Part shown: positions 52,913-62,137 of the stretch, piece by piece
Layout: every line of letters begins with the position of its first letter
Position numbering within the stretch: position 1 is the stretch's first letter
Assembly: GCA_003214615.1 (NCBI GenBank)
Contig: QCLK01000002.1
Span: 1 to 64,000, forward strand
Source of the DNA: Pelagibacteraceae bacterium AG-414-E02
GTDB taxonomy: Bacteria > Pseudomonadota > Alphaproteobacteria > Pelagibacterales > Pelagibacteraceae
Reading direction: 5' to 3'
Length of the DNA stretch: 64,000 nt
Position numbers and translations under genes: made by a program
The notes under the pieces: model-generated
What the model was told of the DNA's origin: nothing
What the model saw: the letters and a program-made list of their open reading frames with translations, nothing else
Databases searched by the model: none

Positions 52913-53473
52913 AAATTTCCCGAAAATTATTTTTGACATACCATAGGTTCGCTCATCTATCACTTTAAAATAATTTTCAAATTTGTCATCAGTATTTTTT
53001 TTCCTATGTATAATTATGATTCCATTTTTTTTTAATAAATTTTTACTAAAAATTAATTCAATTAATTTTTCTACACTATTATCCTCGAATGGCGGATCAC
53101 AAAAAATAAGGTCAAATTTTGTGTCGAAAATACTTATTTTTTTTATTAAATGAAACACATCTTTAGAAAATACTTTAGTTTTTTTTTTTAATTTTAATTT
53201 TTCTATATTTCTGTTTAAGATTTCAATTACATCTTCTCTTTTTTCTATGAAATATACATTCTCAGCCTGTCTTGAAAGGCATTCTAATCCGAAAGATCCT
53301 GTTCCTGCATATAAATCTAAAATATTAGATTTTTCAAATTTGAATAAAATTTTATTCGAATGTTGAATTATGTTAAAAATACTTTCCCTAGCGAGATCTT
53401 TAAGTGGCCTAGTTTTTTTATTTTTTGGGCCATATAAAGTAACTCCTCTCATTTTTCCACCTACTATTCTCAT
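52904..53473 (-). CDS. rsmD: 16S rRNA (guanine-966-N2) methyltransferase
   Basis: 189 residues. RIVGGKMRGVTLYGPK at the start, TRPLKDLARESIFNII (about 21-36), the SAM site DLYAGTGSFGLECLSR (about 51-66) and catalytic FCDPPFEDN (about 124). Methylates 16S rRNA in the assembling 30S subunit. One base separates it from purD upstream. Confidence 0.93.
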   Translation of the reverse strand: MRIVGGKMRGVTLYGPKNKKTRPLKDLARESIFNIIQHSNKILFKFEKSNILDLYAGTGSFGLECLSRQAENVYFIEKREDVIEILNRNIEKLKLKKKTKVFSKDVFHLIKKISIFDTKFDLIFCDPPFEDNSVEKLIELIFSKNLLKKNGIIIIHRKKNTDDKFENYFKVIDERTYGMSKIIFGKFLL

Positions 53474-53474
53474 G

Positions 53475-54743
53475 TTATTTTTTTTTAATTACCTTCCACC
53501 CAATATCTTTTCTAAAAAAACCATCCAGCCAATTTATTTTCTCTAAAATAGCTAAAGCTTTATTTCTAGCTTCAATTAAATTTTCAGACAAGCAAGTAAT
53601 ATTTAATACCCTTCCACCATTTGAATAAATTTTATCATTTTTTTTATAGGTGCCAGCATGAAATATTTGATTATTTTTATCTATAAAAATATTTGATAAA
53701 TTTTTTATTTCGCTGTCTTTAATGTAGTTAGCAGGATAACCCTTGGCACATAAAACAATAGTAATACAATTTTTTTTATCCCATTTAATTTTTAGATCGC
53801 TAAGTTTATTTTTCGTAGCATAATCTACAATTTCTAACAAATCTGTTTCCAATCTCATCATTAGTACCTGGCATTCTGGATCACCCATTCTAATGTTATA
53901 TTCAATCAAATAAGGCTCGTTATTTTTAATCATTAAACCTGCATATAAAAAACCCTTGTATGAATGACCTAGATTTTTCATAGCATTAAGTGTGGGTTCT
54001 ATAATTTTTTTTTTAATTTTTTTTTCAAGTTTACTTGTTAGCAACGGAGCTGGAGAGTACGCTCCCATTCCACCAGTATTTGGGCCAATATCTTTTTCAC
54101 CTACTCTTTTATGATCTTGCGCTGAACCAAAAAAATAATAGGAACTTTCATCAACTACTATAAAATAGCTTAATTCATCTCCGTTCAAAAATTCTTCTAA
54201 AACAACTTTATTTGAAGATTTAAATTTACCATCTAAAATTTCTTTTGTATTTTTTAATGCTTCTTCAATAGAGCTGCATACTGAAACTCCTTTTCCAGCA
54301 GCCAAACCATCTGCCTTAACGACAATAGGAACTCCATTTTTTTTGATAAAATTAGAAGCATCTTCAAAGTTATTAAAGATACCAAATTTTGCAGTTGGTA
54401 TATTATTTTTTTTGCACAAATTCTTCATAAATGCTTTTGAACCTTCTAATTGTGCAGCAAATTTGTCTGGACCAAATACTCTTACTTTTTTTTCATTTAA
54501 ATAATTTACAATACCATCAACCAAAGGCTGTTCCGGCCCAACAATAACAATGTCAATGTTATGTTCCTTTATTATTTTATAGACCGCTGGAAAATTTGAG
54601 ATATCTTCCTTTATATTTTCTGCGATTTTTTGTGTGCCAGCATTCCCGGGTAAACAGATTATTTTTTTTACTTTAGGAGATTGCTTAAGTTTGTAACATA
54701 TTGCGTGTTCACGACCTCCGCTTCCTATAACTGCTAAATTCAT
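53475..54743 (-). CDS. purD: Phosphoribosylamine-glycine ligase
   Basis: 422 residues, ATP-grasp. NLAVIGSGGREHAI at the start, GPEQPLVDG (about 69), VVKADGLAAGKGV (about 141), and NTGGMGAYSPAP plus EYNIRMGDPECQ (about 275, the family signature). Makes GAR in purine synthesis. Divergent from the DUF2093 gene over 31 bases. Confidence 0.96.
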   Translation of the reverse strand: MNLAVIGSGGREHAICYKLKQSPKVKKIICLPGNAGTQKIAENIKEDISNFPAVYKIIKEHNIDIVIVGPEQPLVDGIVNYLNEKKVRVFGPDKFAAQLEGSKAFMKNLCKKNNIPTAKFGIFNNFEDASNFIKKNGVPIVVKADGLAAGKGVSVCSSIEEALKNTKEILDGKFKSSNKVVLEEFLNGDELSYFIVVDESSYYFFGSAQDHKRVGEKDIGPNTGGMGAYSPAPLLTSKLEKKIKKKIIEPTLNAMKNLGHSYKGFLYAGLMIKNNEPYLIEYNIRMGDPECQVLMMRLETDLLEIVDYATKNKLSDLKIKWDKKNCITIVLCAKGYPANYIKDSEIKNLSNIFIDKNNQIFHAGTYKKNDKIYSNGGRVLNITCLSENLIEARNKALAILEKINWLDGFFRKDIGWKVIKKK

Positions 54744-54774
54744 ATAATATAGATATACTGATAATTAAATATAC

Positions 54775-54972
54775 ATGAACGGAAATAAAGCAAAACTTAA
54801 ATATAATCCAAACAATTTTGAAATTATTGAGAATGGAGACCATGTTGTTTGCGCAGTTTCGGGAAAAAATATTTCTCTTGATAAATTAACTTATTGGAAT
54901 GTTGATCTTCAAGAGGCCTATTTTTCGCCGAAAGAAGCCCAACAGAGATATGAAGAGTTAAATAAAAAATGA
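54775..54972 (+). CDS. DUF2093 family small protein
   Basis: 65 residues. KLKYNPNNFEIIENGDHVVCAVSGKNI and LTYWNVDLQEAYFSP match DUF2093, a short cytosolic protein of alphaproteobacteria that commonly precedes an M23 peptidase. Function unknown. Overlaps the M23 gene by four bases. Confidence 0.88.
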   Translation: MNGNKAKLKYNPNNFEIIENGDHVVCAVSGKNISLDKLTYWNVDLQEAYFSPKEAQQRYEELNKK

Positions 54973-55757
54973 GAATACTAATAAGCTTATTTTTTTTATT
55001 AATTACAACCTCAAGTTTTGCAGCTACGTTTGAAGGCAAGTTTGTTCAGGGATCATTCATTCTTGGAAAGACCAAGCCAGGTTCGGAAGTTTTTATTGAT
55101 AAAAAAAAAGTAAAGGTTACTTCAGACGGATATTTTGCTTTTGGCTTAGGCAGAGATAGAAAAAATGACGTTATTATAAAAATAAATGAAAAAAAAATTG
55201 TAAAGAAGGTTTTTAAAAGAGAATATAAAATTCAAAGAATAGATGGACTTGAAGAAAAAAAAGTAACACCACCAGAAGAGGTTTATGAAAGAATTAAAAG
55301 GGAAAATAAATGGATAGGTGAGGCTAGAGCAATAAATAGCGACTTAAATTTCTTTAAAAATAAATTTATTAATCCATTAGAAAATGCAATTGTTACTGGA
55401 GTTTACGGCAGCCAAAGAATTTTAAATGGCAAACCGAAGTGGCCGCATTATGGAATAGATTTTGCTGCAGACAAAGGAACAGAGATTAAAGCTATGTTGG
55501 ATGGTGTTGTGACTTTATCGGAGCCAGACCTATTTTATACAGGAGGTACTTTAATATTCGATCATGGGCACGGCATCTCAACGTTATATATGCACATGGA
55601 AAAAATATTGGTCGAAAAAGGTCAAAAAGTTAAACAAGGAGATATTATCGGAACAGTTGGATCAACCGGCAGATCCACAGGCGCTCATTTGGATGTAAGA
55701 CTAAATTGGTTTCAAACAAGGTTGGACCCAGCCACCGTTCTTGATATTAAAAACTAA
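54969..55757 (+). CDS. Exported M23-family (LytM) peptidase
   Basis: 262 residues with a signal peptide (about 1-18, LISLFFLLITTSSFAA). The M23 domain covers about 135-258: first zinc ligands in HYGIDFAADKGT (about 157), HGHGISTLYMHM (about 197-208), and GAHLDVRLNW (about 239) with His but Asp where many have His-Phe-Glu. It likely cuts cross-links in peptidoglycan or activates amidases. Its last four bases overlap the convergent nuclease gene. Confidence 0.9.
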   Translation: MRILISLFFLLITTSSFAATFEGKFVQGSFILGKTKPGSEVFIDKKKVKVTSDGYFAFGLGRDRKNDVIIKINEKKIVKKVFKREYKIQRIDGLEEKKVTPPEEVYERIKRENKWIGEARAINSDLNFFKNKFINPLENAIVTGVYGSQRILNGKPKWPHYGIDFAADKGTEIKAMLDGVVTLSEPDLFYTGGTLIFDHGHGISTLYMHMEKILVEKGQKVKQGDIIGTVGSTGRSTGAHLDVRLNWFQTRLDPATVLDIKN

Positions 55758-56470
55758 AGTTTTGAAGTTTCTTTTTGCCATCTACAGACATCACAAAAAG
55801 GACTAGAAGCAGGTATTTTATTACTATTGTAACATTTTTCTAGCTCTACCAAAGTGTCTTCTATGTAATCTGTTTTAACATCGTAAGAAATTAAATCAAT
55901 TTTGAAATTTAATTTATCCCCAAAAGTTTTTTGATCTATATCTCGGGCATTACAAAGTATCCAATATCCCGTTTTAAAAACTTTAAAATTATTAAGTTTT
56001 AATAAATAAGCATAAAAGTCTAATTGTCTCAGATAAGATTTATGATAAACTTTTGATGAAGTTACGTAATTAATATTTTCTTTAGTTGATGTTGCTTTGT
56101 AATCTAAAATAACGACCTCTTCAGTATCTTTATTTAACCAAATATCATCTATCGAACCATAAATTATGAAATTTGTTTTGATCGACTTAGCTCTTACACC
56201 TTTAAAATTATTTCTAAAATCTTTTAATTTTTGTTCTTCCATTTTATATGGAACAAAATTTAACTTATTTTTTCTAAAAATTGGGTGAGGCTCTTGTTTT
56301 TTCCTATAAATATCAAATTCTGCTTTTAATAAGGTGTCCACTCTACTATTGATAGGATATCCTGGCATTCCTATGGGCCTAACTTTTAGTTTTCTTTCAA
56401 GGTAAAAACATTTTTTACATCTTATAAAACTTTCCCAAGCGGTTCTGCTTACGTTTTGCATCACTTCCAT
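55754..56470 (-). CDS. PD-(D/E)XK nuclease, Cas4/AddB-like with Fe-S cysteines
   Basis: 238 residues. Nuclease core: GSIDDIWLN (about 106) and VILDYKATS (about 121-129, the Asp-x-Lys pair), QLDFYAYLL (about 147). Four cysteines, CKKC near residue 18 and CDVC near 229, bracket the domain as the Fe-S ligands do in Cas4/AddB nucleases. A single domain, no helicase fused. No CRISPR repeats or cas genes are in the window, so it is probably a repair or RNA/DNA-processing nuclease. Next to lpxL by co-orientation only; M4 is an alternative start. Confidence 0.75.
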   Translation of the reverse strand: MEVMQNVSRTAWESFIRCKKCFYLERKLKVRPIGMPGYPINSRVDTLLKAEFDIYRKKQEPHPIFRKNKLNFVPYKMEEQKLKDFRNNFKGVRAKSIKTNFIIYGSIDDIWLNKDTEEVVILDYKATSTKENINYVTSSKVYHKSYLRQLDFYAYLLKLNNFKVFKTGYWILCNARDIDQKTFGDKLNFKIDLISYDVKTDYIEDTLVELEKCYNSNKIPASSPFCDVCRWQKETSKL

Positions 56471-57336
56471 CTATTGTGGGACCAAAGCCATTGATTTGGA
56501 TTTTCAATCACCATTTTTTCAATGATTTCATTAATTTTTAGTGTGATATTTTGTATGTCCTGGTGATCATTACCTGTTTTTGAAATTTCGTAAGGTTGAT
56601 GAATGGTCATTTCAAAAATAACATCTTCTATTCTTTTCAACGAGATTGGTACTAATTTGCAATCGTACTTTAGAGCAAGTTGAGCAGGTATAGTGGTTGT
56701 TTGAGCCGGACGACCGAAGAAATTTATTTTCAGACCTTCGCCAACGCGCTGGTCAACCATTAAGGCAATACTATAGTTATCCTTAACTCTATTAATAACT
56801 TGTCTCGTACCAGACCTACCTTTTGGAATTTGATTTGGACAAATATATTTCATTCTTAAATACTCCATTACTGGGTTTAAAAAAAAATTATTAAGTGGTC
56901 TATAAATTGCAGCAGTTTTAATGCCAGATTTATCCAATTCCATGGCCATAAGTTCAAAATTTGCAAAGTGTCCCGAATAAAAAATTACAGGTCTGTTAGA
57001 TTTTTTGATTTCATCTAAATAATTTATTCCGTTAATTTTCATATGGTTAAAATTTGTTTTATTAAATTTAAAATCTTTTAAAAAAATATATTCAGCAAAG
57101 GTTCTTCCAATATTTGACCACATACCGTTGATTATTTCTTTTTCTTTTTTTTCATCAACATTCCCCAATCCAATTTTAATGTTTTGCCTGATTATACTTT
57201 TTGATCTAAAGAAAGGCCCAATAAATTTTCCCAAGATACTTCCCAGGTTAGATGCATTTCTTAATCCAATTATTTTAAATATACAAAATAAAGAAATTAC
57301 ACTTATAAATTCAAAAAAATATTTAATAATTTTCAT
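56461..57336 (-). CDS. lpxL: Lipid A late acyltransferase (LpxL/HtrB family)
   Basis: 291 residues. One N-terminal membrane helix (about 5-24), the acyltransferase HX4-acidic motif YSGHFANFELMAMELD (about 119), AIYRPLNN (about 138) and DQRVGEGLKINFFG (about 192). Adds a secondary acyl chain to Kdo-lipid A at the inner membrane. Sits directly after lpxK in the lipid A run. Overlaps the nuclease gene by ten bases. Confidence 0.9.
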   Translation of the reverse strand: MKIIKYFFEFISVISLFCIFKIIGLRNASNLGSILGKFIGPFFRSKSIIRQNIKIGLGNVDEKKEKEIINGMWSNIGRTFAEYIFLKDFKFNKTNFNHMKINGINYLDEIKKSNRPVIFYSGHFANFELMAMELDKSGIKTAAIYRPLNNFFLNPVMEYLRMKYICPNQIPKGRSGTRQVINRVKDNYSIALMVDQRVGEGLKINFFGRPAQTTTIPAQLALKYDCKLVPISLKRIEDVIFEMTIHQPYEISKTGNDHQDIQNITLKINEIIEKMVIENPNQWLWSHNRWK

Positions 57337-58262
57337 ATAAATTTTTTTACTTCCTCAACGAATAAATTTTCGTTTTCTATCTCTGTTTTTATTTTAAGGT
57401 ATTTAATATTTTCTCTATAAATTTTATCTACTCGTAAATAATCTTTTTCTGTTGTTAATAAAATAACATTATTTTCTTTAGCTTTATTAACTAAATTTTC
57501 TAATTCTGTAATTGAATAATTATAATGGTCTGGAAAGTCAATTTGTTCAACTATATTAACATTATTTTCTTTAAGTAAATCATAAAAGTTACCAGGGTTA
57601 CCTATACCTGCAAAACATACTGCTTTCTTGTTTTTAAACTCATCAGCATTTAGAGCCTTAAACTTTGTGTAAAAAATCTTTATTGATTTATTTTTTTCCA
57701 ATATTTTATTTTCAATGTTAATGTTTTTTTTACCATTGATAATTATAAAGTTTGCTCTTACCAAAGACGAAAGACCTTCTCTCATTGGACCAGAAGGAAT
57801 TGTAAAGCCATTTCCAATCCATTGTTTTTCATTAAAACAGATAATTGATAAGTCCTTTTTTAAAGAGAAATCTTGGAAACCGTCATCCAGAATCGCGACG
57901 TCTATCTTATTTTTTATTGCATTTTTTAAAGCATCTATTCTTTTGCTACTCTCATATATTGATCCAACTTGTTTTAAGAGAGTTATTTCATCGTGAAAAG
58001 ATTTGTATTTTTTTCTGATGAATGCAGGATTTTTATTTATTTTTTTTAAAATCGAATACAATTCTATACAAAAAGGAGTTTTTCCTGTTCCTCCTATGTA
58101 TATGTTACCTACACAAATAACGGGAATAGCAAAACTGTGTTTTTTACTAATCCAATATCTTAAAAAATTTAATAATTTAAGAAATACTGAAATAGGGAAA
58201 AGTAAAATGGCAAAAAATGTAATTTCAGTTTTATCCCAAAACTTAGGCTTTAAAAACTTCAT
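57333..58262 (-). CDS. lpxK: Tetraacyldisaccharide 4'-kinase
   Basis: 309 residues. Membrane-proximal N-terminus, P-loop VGNIYIGGTGKTPFC (about 51-65), DDGFQDFSLKKDL (about 126) and TTEKDYLRV near 279. Phosphorylates lipid IVA precursor. Four-base overlap with lpxL and three bases from waaA. Confidence 0.93.
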   Translation of the reverse strand: MKFLKPKFWDKTEITFFAILLFPISVFLKLLNFLRYWISKKHSFAIPVICVGNIYIGGTGKTPFCIELYSILKKINKNPAFIRKKYKSFHDEITLLKQVGSIYESSKRIDALKNAIKNKIDVAILDDGFQDFSLKKDLSIICFNEKQWIGNGFTIPSGPMREGLSSLVRANFIIINGKKNINIENKILEKNKSIKIFYTKFKALNADEFKNKKAVCFAGIGNPGNFYDLLKENNVNIVEQIDFPDHYNYSITELENLVNKAKENNVILLTTEKDYLRVDKIYRENIKYLKIKTEIENENLFVEEVKKFI

Positions 58263-58265
58263 ATA

Positions 58266-59525
58266 CTAAGTATTTATATATATTTTTATTTCTTTGATCA
58301 CGCTATTAAGTATATCTAAACCATAATCGTTTATTTTTTTTATGGTAAGACTGTTATCTAATTGTTTAGAATTAAATTCTTCAACTAGAGATTGGGTTAA
58401 TTCTTCGATATTATTTATTTTATTTGCGACTCCTAAGGATTTTAAATAATCATAAATTTCGTTGAAATTACTTATGTTAGGACCATGAAAGATCTTGCAA
58501 TTTAATCTTGATGGTTCTATCGGATTTTGGCCCCCATGTTTTATTAGAGAGCCACCGAGAAAAACACATTTTGAGATATTATAAAACTTTGAAGTTTCTC
58601 CATATGAATCAACCAAAATAACATCAGTGCTAGAATCTACTTGATTCAAATTATTGTTAAAAACCACTTTAAGATTTAACTTAGTCAACTGTTTTTCAAT
58701 AATTTTTGCTCTATTTATATGTCTAGGTATAATAATTGTTAAAATATTTTTATATTTTTTTTTAAGATTTAAATGAGTCATTCCACAAAAAGACTCTTCG
58801 GTCGGGTGAGTGCTAGCAGCACACCAAATTTTTCTATCTTTAATTTTTTCTAAAAAATTTGCATTTAGTTGTTTATTAGTATTAGACCTAGTATTTGTGA
58901 ATTTCAGGTTACCGTGATTTTTTACATTTTTTGCACCTAGGATTTTAAGATAGTTTTCGCTTGTTTTGCTTGAAGCTAAACATAAATCAAATTTTCCAAA
59001 TATTTTTTTCGAATAAGCATTAATAAATTTCCATTTAGAAAAGCTCTTTTTTGTTATTCGGCCATTAATTAGAAGCAAAGGTATATTTTTTTCTTTAATT
59101 TTTGAAATTAAATTTGGCCAAATCTCTGAATCGACAAAAATTGATAAATTTGGAGTCCAATGTTTTAAAAATTTATTTACAAATATAGGAATATCTAAAG
59201 GTAAAAATTGATGAACTACTTTTTTATTTTCAATAAATCTTTTTGTTAAAATTTCTCCAGAACTAAGTGTTATTGTGGTAATAAGGATTTTTTCAATTTT
59301 TTTTTCTTTTATAAAATTTTCAATCAAAGGCAAAATGCTCATTGCCTCACCAACGCTTGCCACATGAAACCAAATTAAATAACCTCCACCTCTTATCTCG
59401 CTTATTTGAGAAAATTTTTCTCTGTATCTTGTAGAATGTTCTTTTTTTTTGAGTTTTCTCAAAAATAAATAGATAGGAGAAATAGGATAAAAAAGGTATG
59501 TAAAAAATTTATACCAGTAATGCAT
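58266..59525 (-). CDS. waaA: Kdo transferase
   Basis: 419 residues, GT-B fold. An N-terminal membrane stretch, WFHVASVGEAMSILPLIE (about 49-66) and GGSLIKHGGQNPIEPSRL (about 329) with the CMP-Kdo-side glycines; VDSEIWPNLI near 127. Adds Kdo to lipid IVA. Lies in the msbA-waaA-lpxK-lpxL order. Confidence 0.93.
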   Translation of the reverse strand: MHYWYKFFTYLFYPISPIYLFLRKLKKKEHSTRYREKFSQISEIRGGGYLIWFHVASVGEAMSILPLIENFIKEKKIEKILITTITLSSGEILTKRFIENKKVVHQFLPLDIPIFVNKFLKHWTPNLSIFVDSEIWPNLISKIKEKNIPLLLINGRITKKSFSKWKFINAYSKKIFGKFDLCLASSKTSENYLKILGAKNVKNHGNLKFTNTRSNTNKQLNANFLEKIKDRKIWCAASTHPTEESFCGMTHLNLKKKYKNILTIIIPRHINRAKIIEKQLTKLNLKVVFNNNLNQVDSSTDVILVDSYGETSKFYNISKCVFLGGSLIKHGGQNPIEPSRLNCKIFHGPNISNFNEIYDYLKSLGVANKINNIEELTQSLVEEFNSKQLDNSLTIKKINDYGLDILNSVIKEIKIYINT

Positions 59526-59528
59526 AGA

Positions 59529-61277
59529 TTAGTTTGCACTTATTTGTTTACTGTAAAGATTCTTATATATAGGTGAATTTTTTAGCAGTTCGTTGTGTGT
59601 ACCTGACTCAACCAGCTCTCCTTCATTAATAATAATAATTTTATCTGCTCTAATTATTGTTGATAGTCTGTGTGCTATAACTAGTGTGGTTTTATTTTTG
59701 GTCAAATTTATTATTGCATTTTGAACTTTTTCTTCAGAATCTGCATCAAGCGATGATGTTGCTTCATCTAACAGAATTATAGGAGCATCTTTTAAAATAG
59801 CTCTTGCAATAGAAATTCTTTGTTTTTGACCACCTGACAATCTAATTCCGTTCTCTCCAATTATGGTATCATATCCCTGTGGTAATTTTTCAATAAATTC
59901 AGTAGCGGCAGCAAAATCACACGCATTCTTAATTTGATCATCAGAAGCGTCAAGCTTGGCATAGGCTATGTTTGCTCTAACCGTGTCATCAAATAAAATT
60001 ATATCCTGGCTAACTAAGGACATATTTTTTCTCAATGAACCCAAGGAAATTTGGTGTATATTTTGTCCATCAATTATAATCTGTCCTTGCGTAGGGTCAT
60101 AAAATCTTGGAAGTAAATTTATAATTGTACTTTTGCCAGCCCCACTGTGTCCCACTAACGCTGCAGTAGTTCCACCAATTATTGAAAAATTAATATTTTT
60201 TATCGCAGATTCTTTACTTGATGGATAAGAAAAACTTACATTTTTAAAATTTATGTTAGCCTTATCAATTTTTAGTTTTGGAGCACCCTCTTCTTCTTTA
60301 ATATTTAATTTTGTGTCTATTACTCCAAAGACCCTTTCTGCTGCAGCAGCGCCTTGATAAAAAAGCATGTTGATAGTGGCTAGCGATCGAATAGGTTGAT
60401 AAGATAGCATCATTGCCGTCAAAAAAGAAAAAAAATTATTTATTTGAATTTCTCCTGACGCTACCATAAATCCCGTATAATAGATAAATCCTCCAATTAT
60501 TATTCCAGTTAATACTTCCATAATTGGCGTGGCTCTAATTAATACAGCTGCAATTTTGACCTGTTTTTGCATATGTTTTTTTAATATTTCAGAAGCTCTA
60601 CCAAACTCAAACTTTTCGCGCTGGTATATTTTTACCATCTTGGACGCTTTAAGCATCTCAGATAAAAATTTTGATAAATCCCCTGAAACAACCGCGCTTT
60701 CAGAAGTTACTTTGCCAATTCTTTTTCCAAGAGATTTGGAAACAATCGCAGCTAAAGGCATCATAATTAAAGCAAAGCAAGCAAGTTTCCAGTTTTGATA
60801 AAACATTACTCCTAACAAAACAATTAACGTTAATGAATCCTTCATTAAATTTAATACCCCAGTACCAACCATGCTTGCTATTAATCCCACATCATAGAGA
60901 AAATGTGAGATGTATTTTCCCGAATGTTTTGTTTCTATAGTATGTGTATCTGATTCCAAAACAGTAGAGGCCATTTGCACGCCAAGTTTTCTAACAATTT
61001 CTTGACTTACATTAATTAAAATAACTCTTGAAAAATATAGAGACAAACCTTTAATAGTGAAAGCCGTAACAATTGCTAATGGAATCAACAAAAGCATTGC
61101 TTTATCCTGTTCCATAAAAATTTTTTTAACCGCAGGGTCCAATAACCAAGCTATTGCTGCAGTACCTACCGCAACTCCAAAAGACAATAGAAGTGCCAAT
61201 ATTAACTTTCCAAAATGTTTTTTTATATAATTATTATATAATCTTAATAAGATTTTTTTTAATATTGGAAATTTCAT
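59529..61277 (-). CDS. msbA: Lipid A export ABC transporter, fused permease-ATPase
   Basis: 582 residues, the usual length. Six membrane helices (about 20-310) and an ATPase: Walker A VGHSGAGKST (about 375), Q loop SLVSQDIILFDD, signature LSGGQKQR (about 479), Walker B IILLDEATSSLD. Flips lipid A to the periplasmic leaflet. Heads the lipid A gene run; starts within four bases of the ubiA stop. Confidence 0.93.
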   Translation of the reverse strand: MKFPILKKILLRLYNNYIKKHFGKLILALLLSFGVAVGTAAIAWLLDPAVKKIFMEQDKAMLLLIPLAIVTAFTIKGLSLYFSRVILINVSQEIVRKLGVQMASTVLESDTHTIETKHSGKYISHFLYDVGLIASMVGTGVLNLMKDSLTLIVLLGVMFYQNWKLACFALIMMPLAAIVSKSLGKRIGKVTSESAVVSGDLSKFLSEMLKASKMVKIYQREKFEFGRASEILKKHMQKQVKIAAVLIRATPIMEVLTGIIIGGFIYYTGFMVASGEIQINNFFSFLTAMMLSYQPIRSLATINMLFYQGAAAAERVFGVIDTKLNIKEEEGAPKLKIDKANINFKNVSFSYPSSKESAIKNINFSIIGGTTAALVGHSGAGKSTIINLLPRFYDPTQGQIIIDGQNIHQISLGSLRKNMSLVSQDIILFDDTVRANIAYAKLDASDDQIKNACDFAAATEFIEKLPQGYDTIIGENGIRLSGGQKQRISIARAILKDAPIILLDEATSSLDADSEEKVQNAIINLTKNKTTLVIAHRLSTIIRADKIIIINEGELVESGTHNELLKNSPIYKNLYSKQISAN

Positions 61278-62137
61278 AGGATTGAAAATGAATAGATAAA
61301 TAAAAAAATAAAAAATCCTGTAATATTGTTGTTTTTAAAAGCAGCAAGACAAGATTTAGGGTTATCAACTTTGAAAATTTTTAACTGGAATAAAAATGAA
61401 AATATAAAAGGTAATGATAAAAGCAAAATATAAATATCTATTTTCATCATAAGAAACATTAATAAAATAAATAAAAGGCATAAACAATAACAGCTTCCCA
61501 CAAAGATTTTTGCTTTATTTTTAAATTTAATTGATGTTGATTTAACGCCAATAATCTCATCATCATTTATATCTTGAAGTCCATAAATCGTGTCATAGCC
61601 AAGTGTCCAAAATATGGCTGACACATATAAAATGAATGGTTCAATAGTTATATTATTTATTATTGAAGTCCACCCCATAATTATTCCCCAGTTAAAAGTT
61701 AGGCCCAAGAATAATTGTGGCCAGTAGGTAATTCTTTTCATAAAAGGATAAGCAAACGCCAGAAACATTGAACTCATTCCCAGTATTATTGTGATCTTGT
61801 TAAATTGCAGAAGGATTGAAAGAGCAATCAAACAAAGTATAGCCACATAAAAGAAAGATTCAAAAACTGAAATTTTACCTGAAGCAATTGGTCTTTCTTT
61901 TGTTCTTTTAACTTTTTTGTCTAAGTTTCTGTCAACAATATCGTTAAAAATACAGCCAGCACTCCTCATTAAAACAGAACCTAAAAAAAATAATATTAAA
62001 TATTTTAAGTATAAATTTGTTTCACCTTCAAAATAATATCCAAGGCTAAGACCCCAAGCGCAAGGCCAAAATAATAATAAAAAACCTATGGGTTTATTCA
62101 GCCTTGTTAATTGGATAAATATTTGGATTTTTTCCAT
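61274..62137 (-). CDS. ubiA: 4-hydroxybenzoate polyprenyltransferase
   Basis: 287 residues, about eight membrane helices. The two Asp-rich motifs: NDIVDRNLDKKVKRTKERP (about 65-83) and YGLQDINDDEIIGVKS (about 185-200). Prenylates 4-hydroxybenzoate in ubiquinone synthesis. Stop overlaps the msbA ATG by four bases; it follows the quinone oxidoreductase gene. Confidence 0.94.
   Translation of the reverse strand: MEKIQIFIQLTRLNKPIGFLLLFWPCAWGLSLGYYFEGETNLYLKYLILFFLGSVLMRSAGCIFNDIVDRNLDKKVKRTKERPIASGKISVFESFFYVAILCLIALSILLQFNKITIILGMSSMFLAFAYPFMKRITYWPQLFLGLTFNWGIIMGWTSIINNITIEPFILYVSAIFWTLGYDTIYGLQDINDDEIIGVKSTSIKFKNKAKIFVGSCYCLCLLFILLMFLMMKIDIYILLLSLPFIFSFLFQLKIFKVDNPKSCLAAFKNNNITGFFIFLFIYSFSIL

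Noticed and set aside
55754-56470. A CRISPR-associated Cas4 gene
   Set aside because: No repeat-spacer array and no other cas gene in the window.
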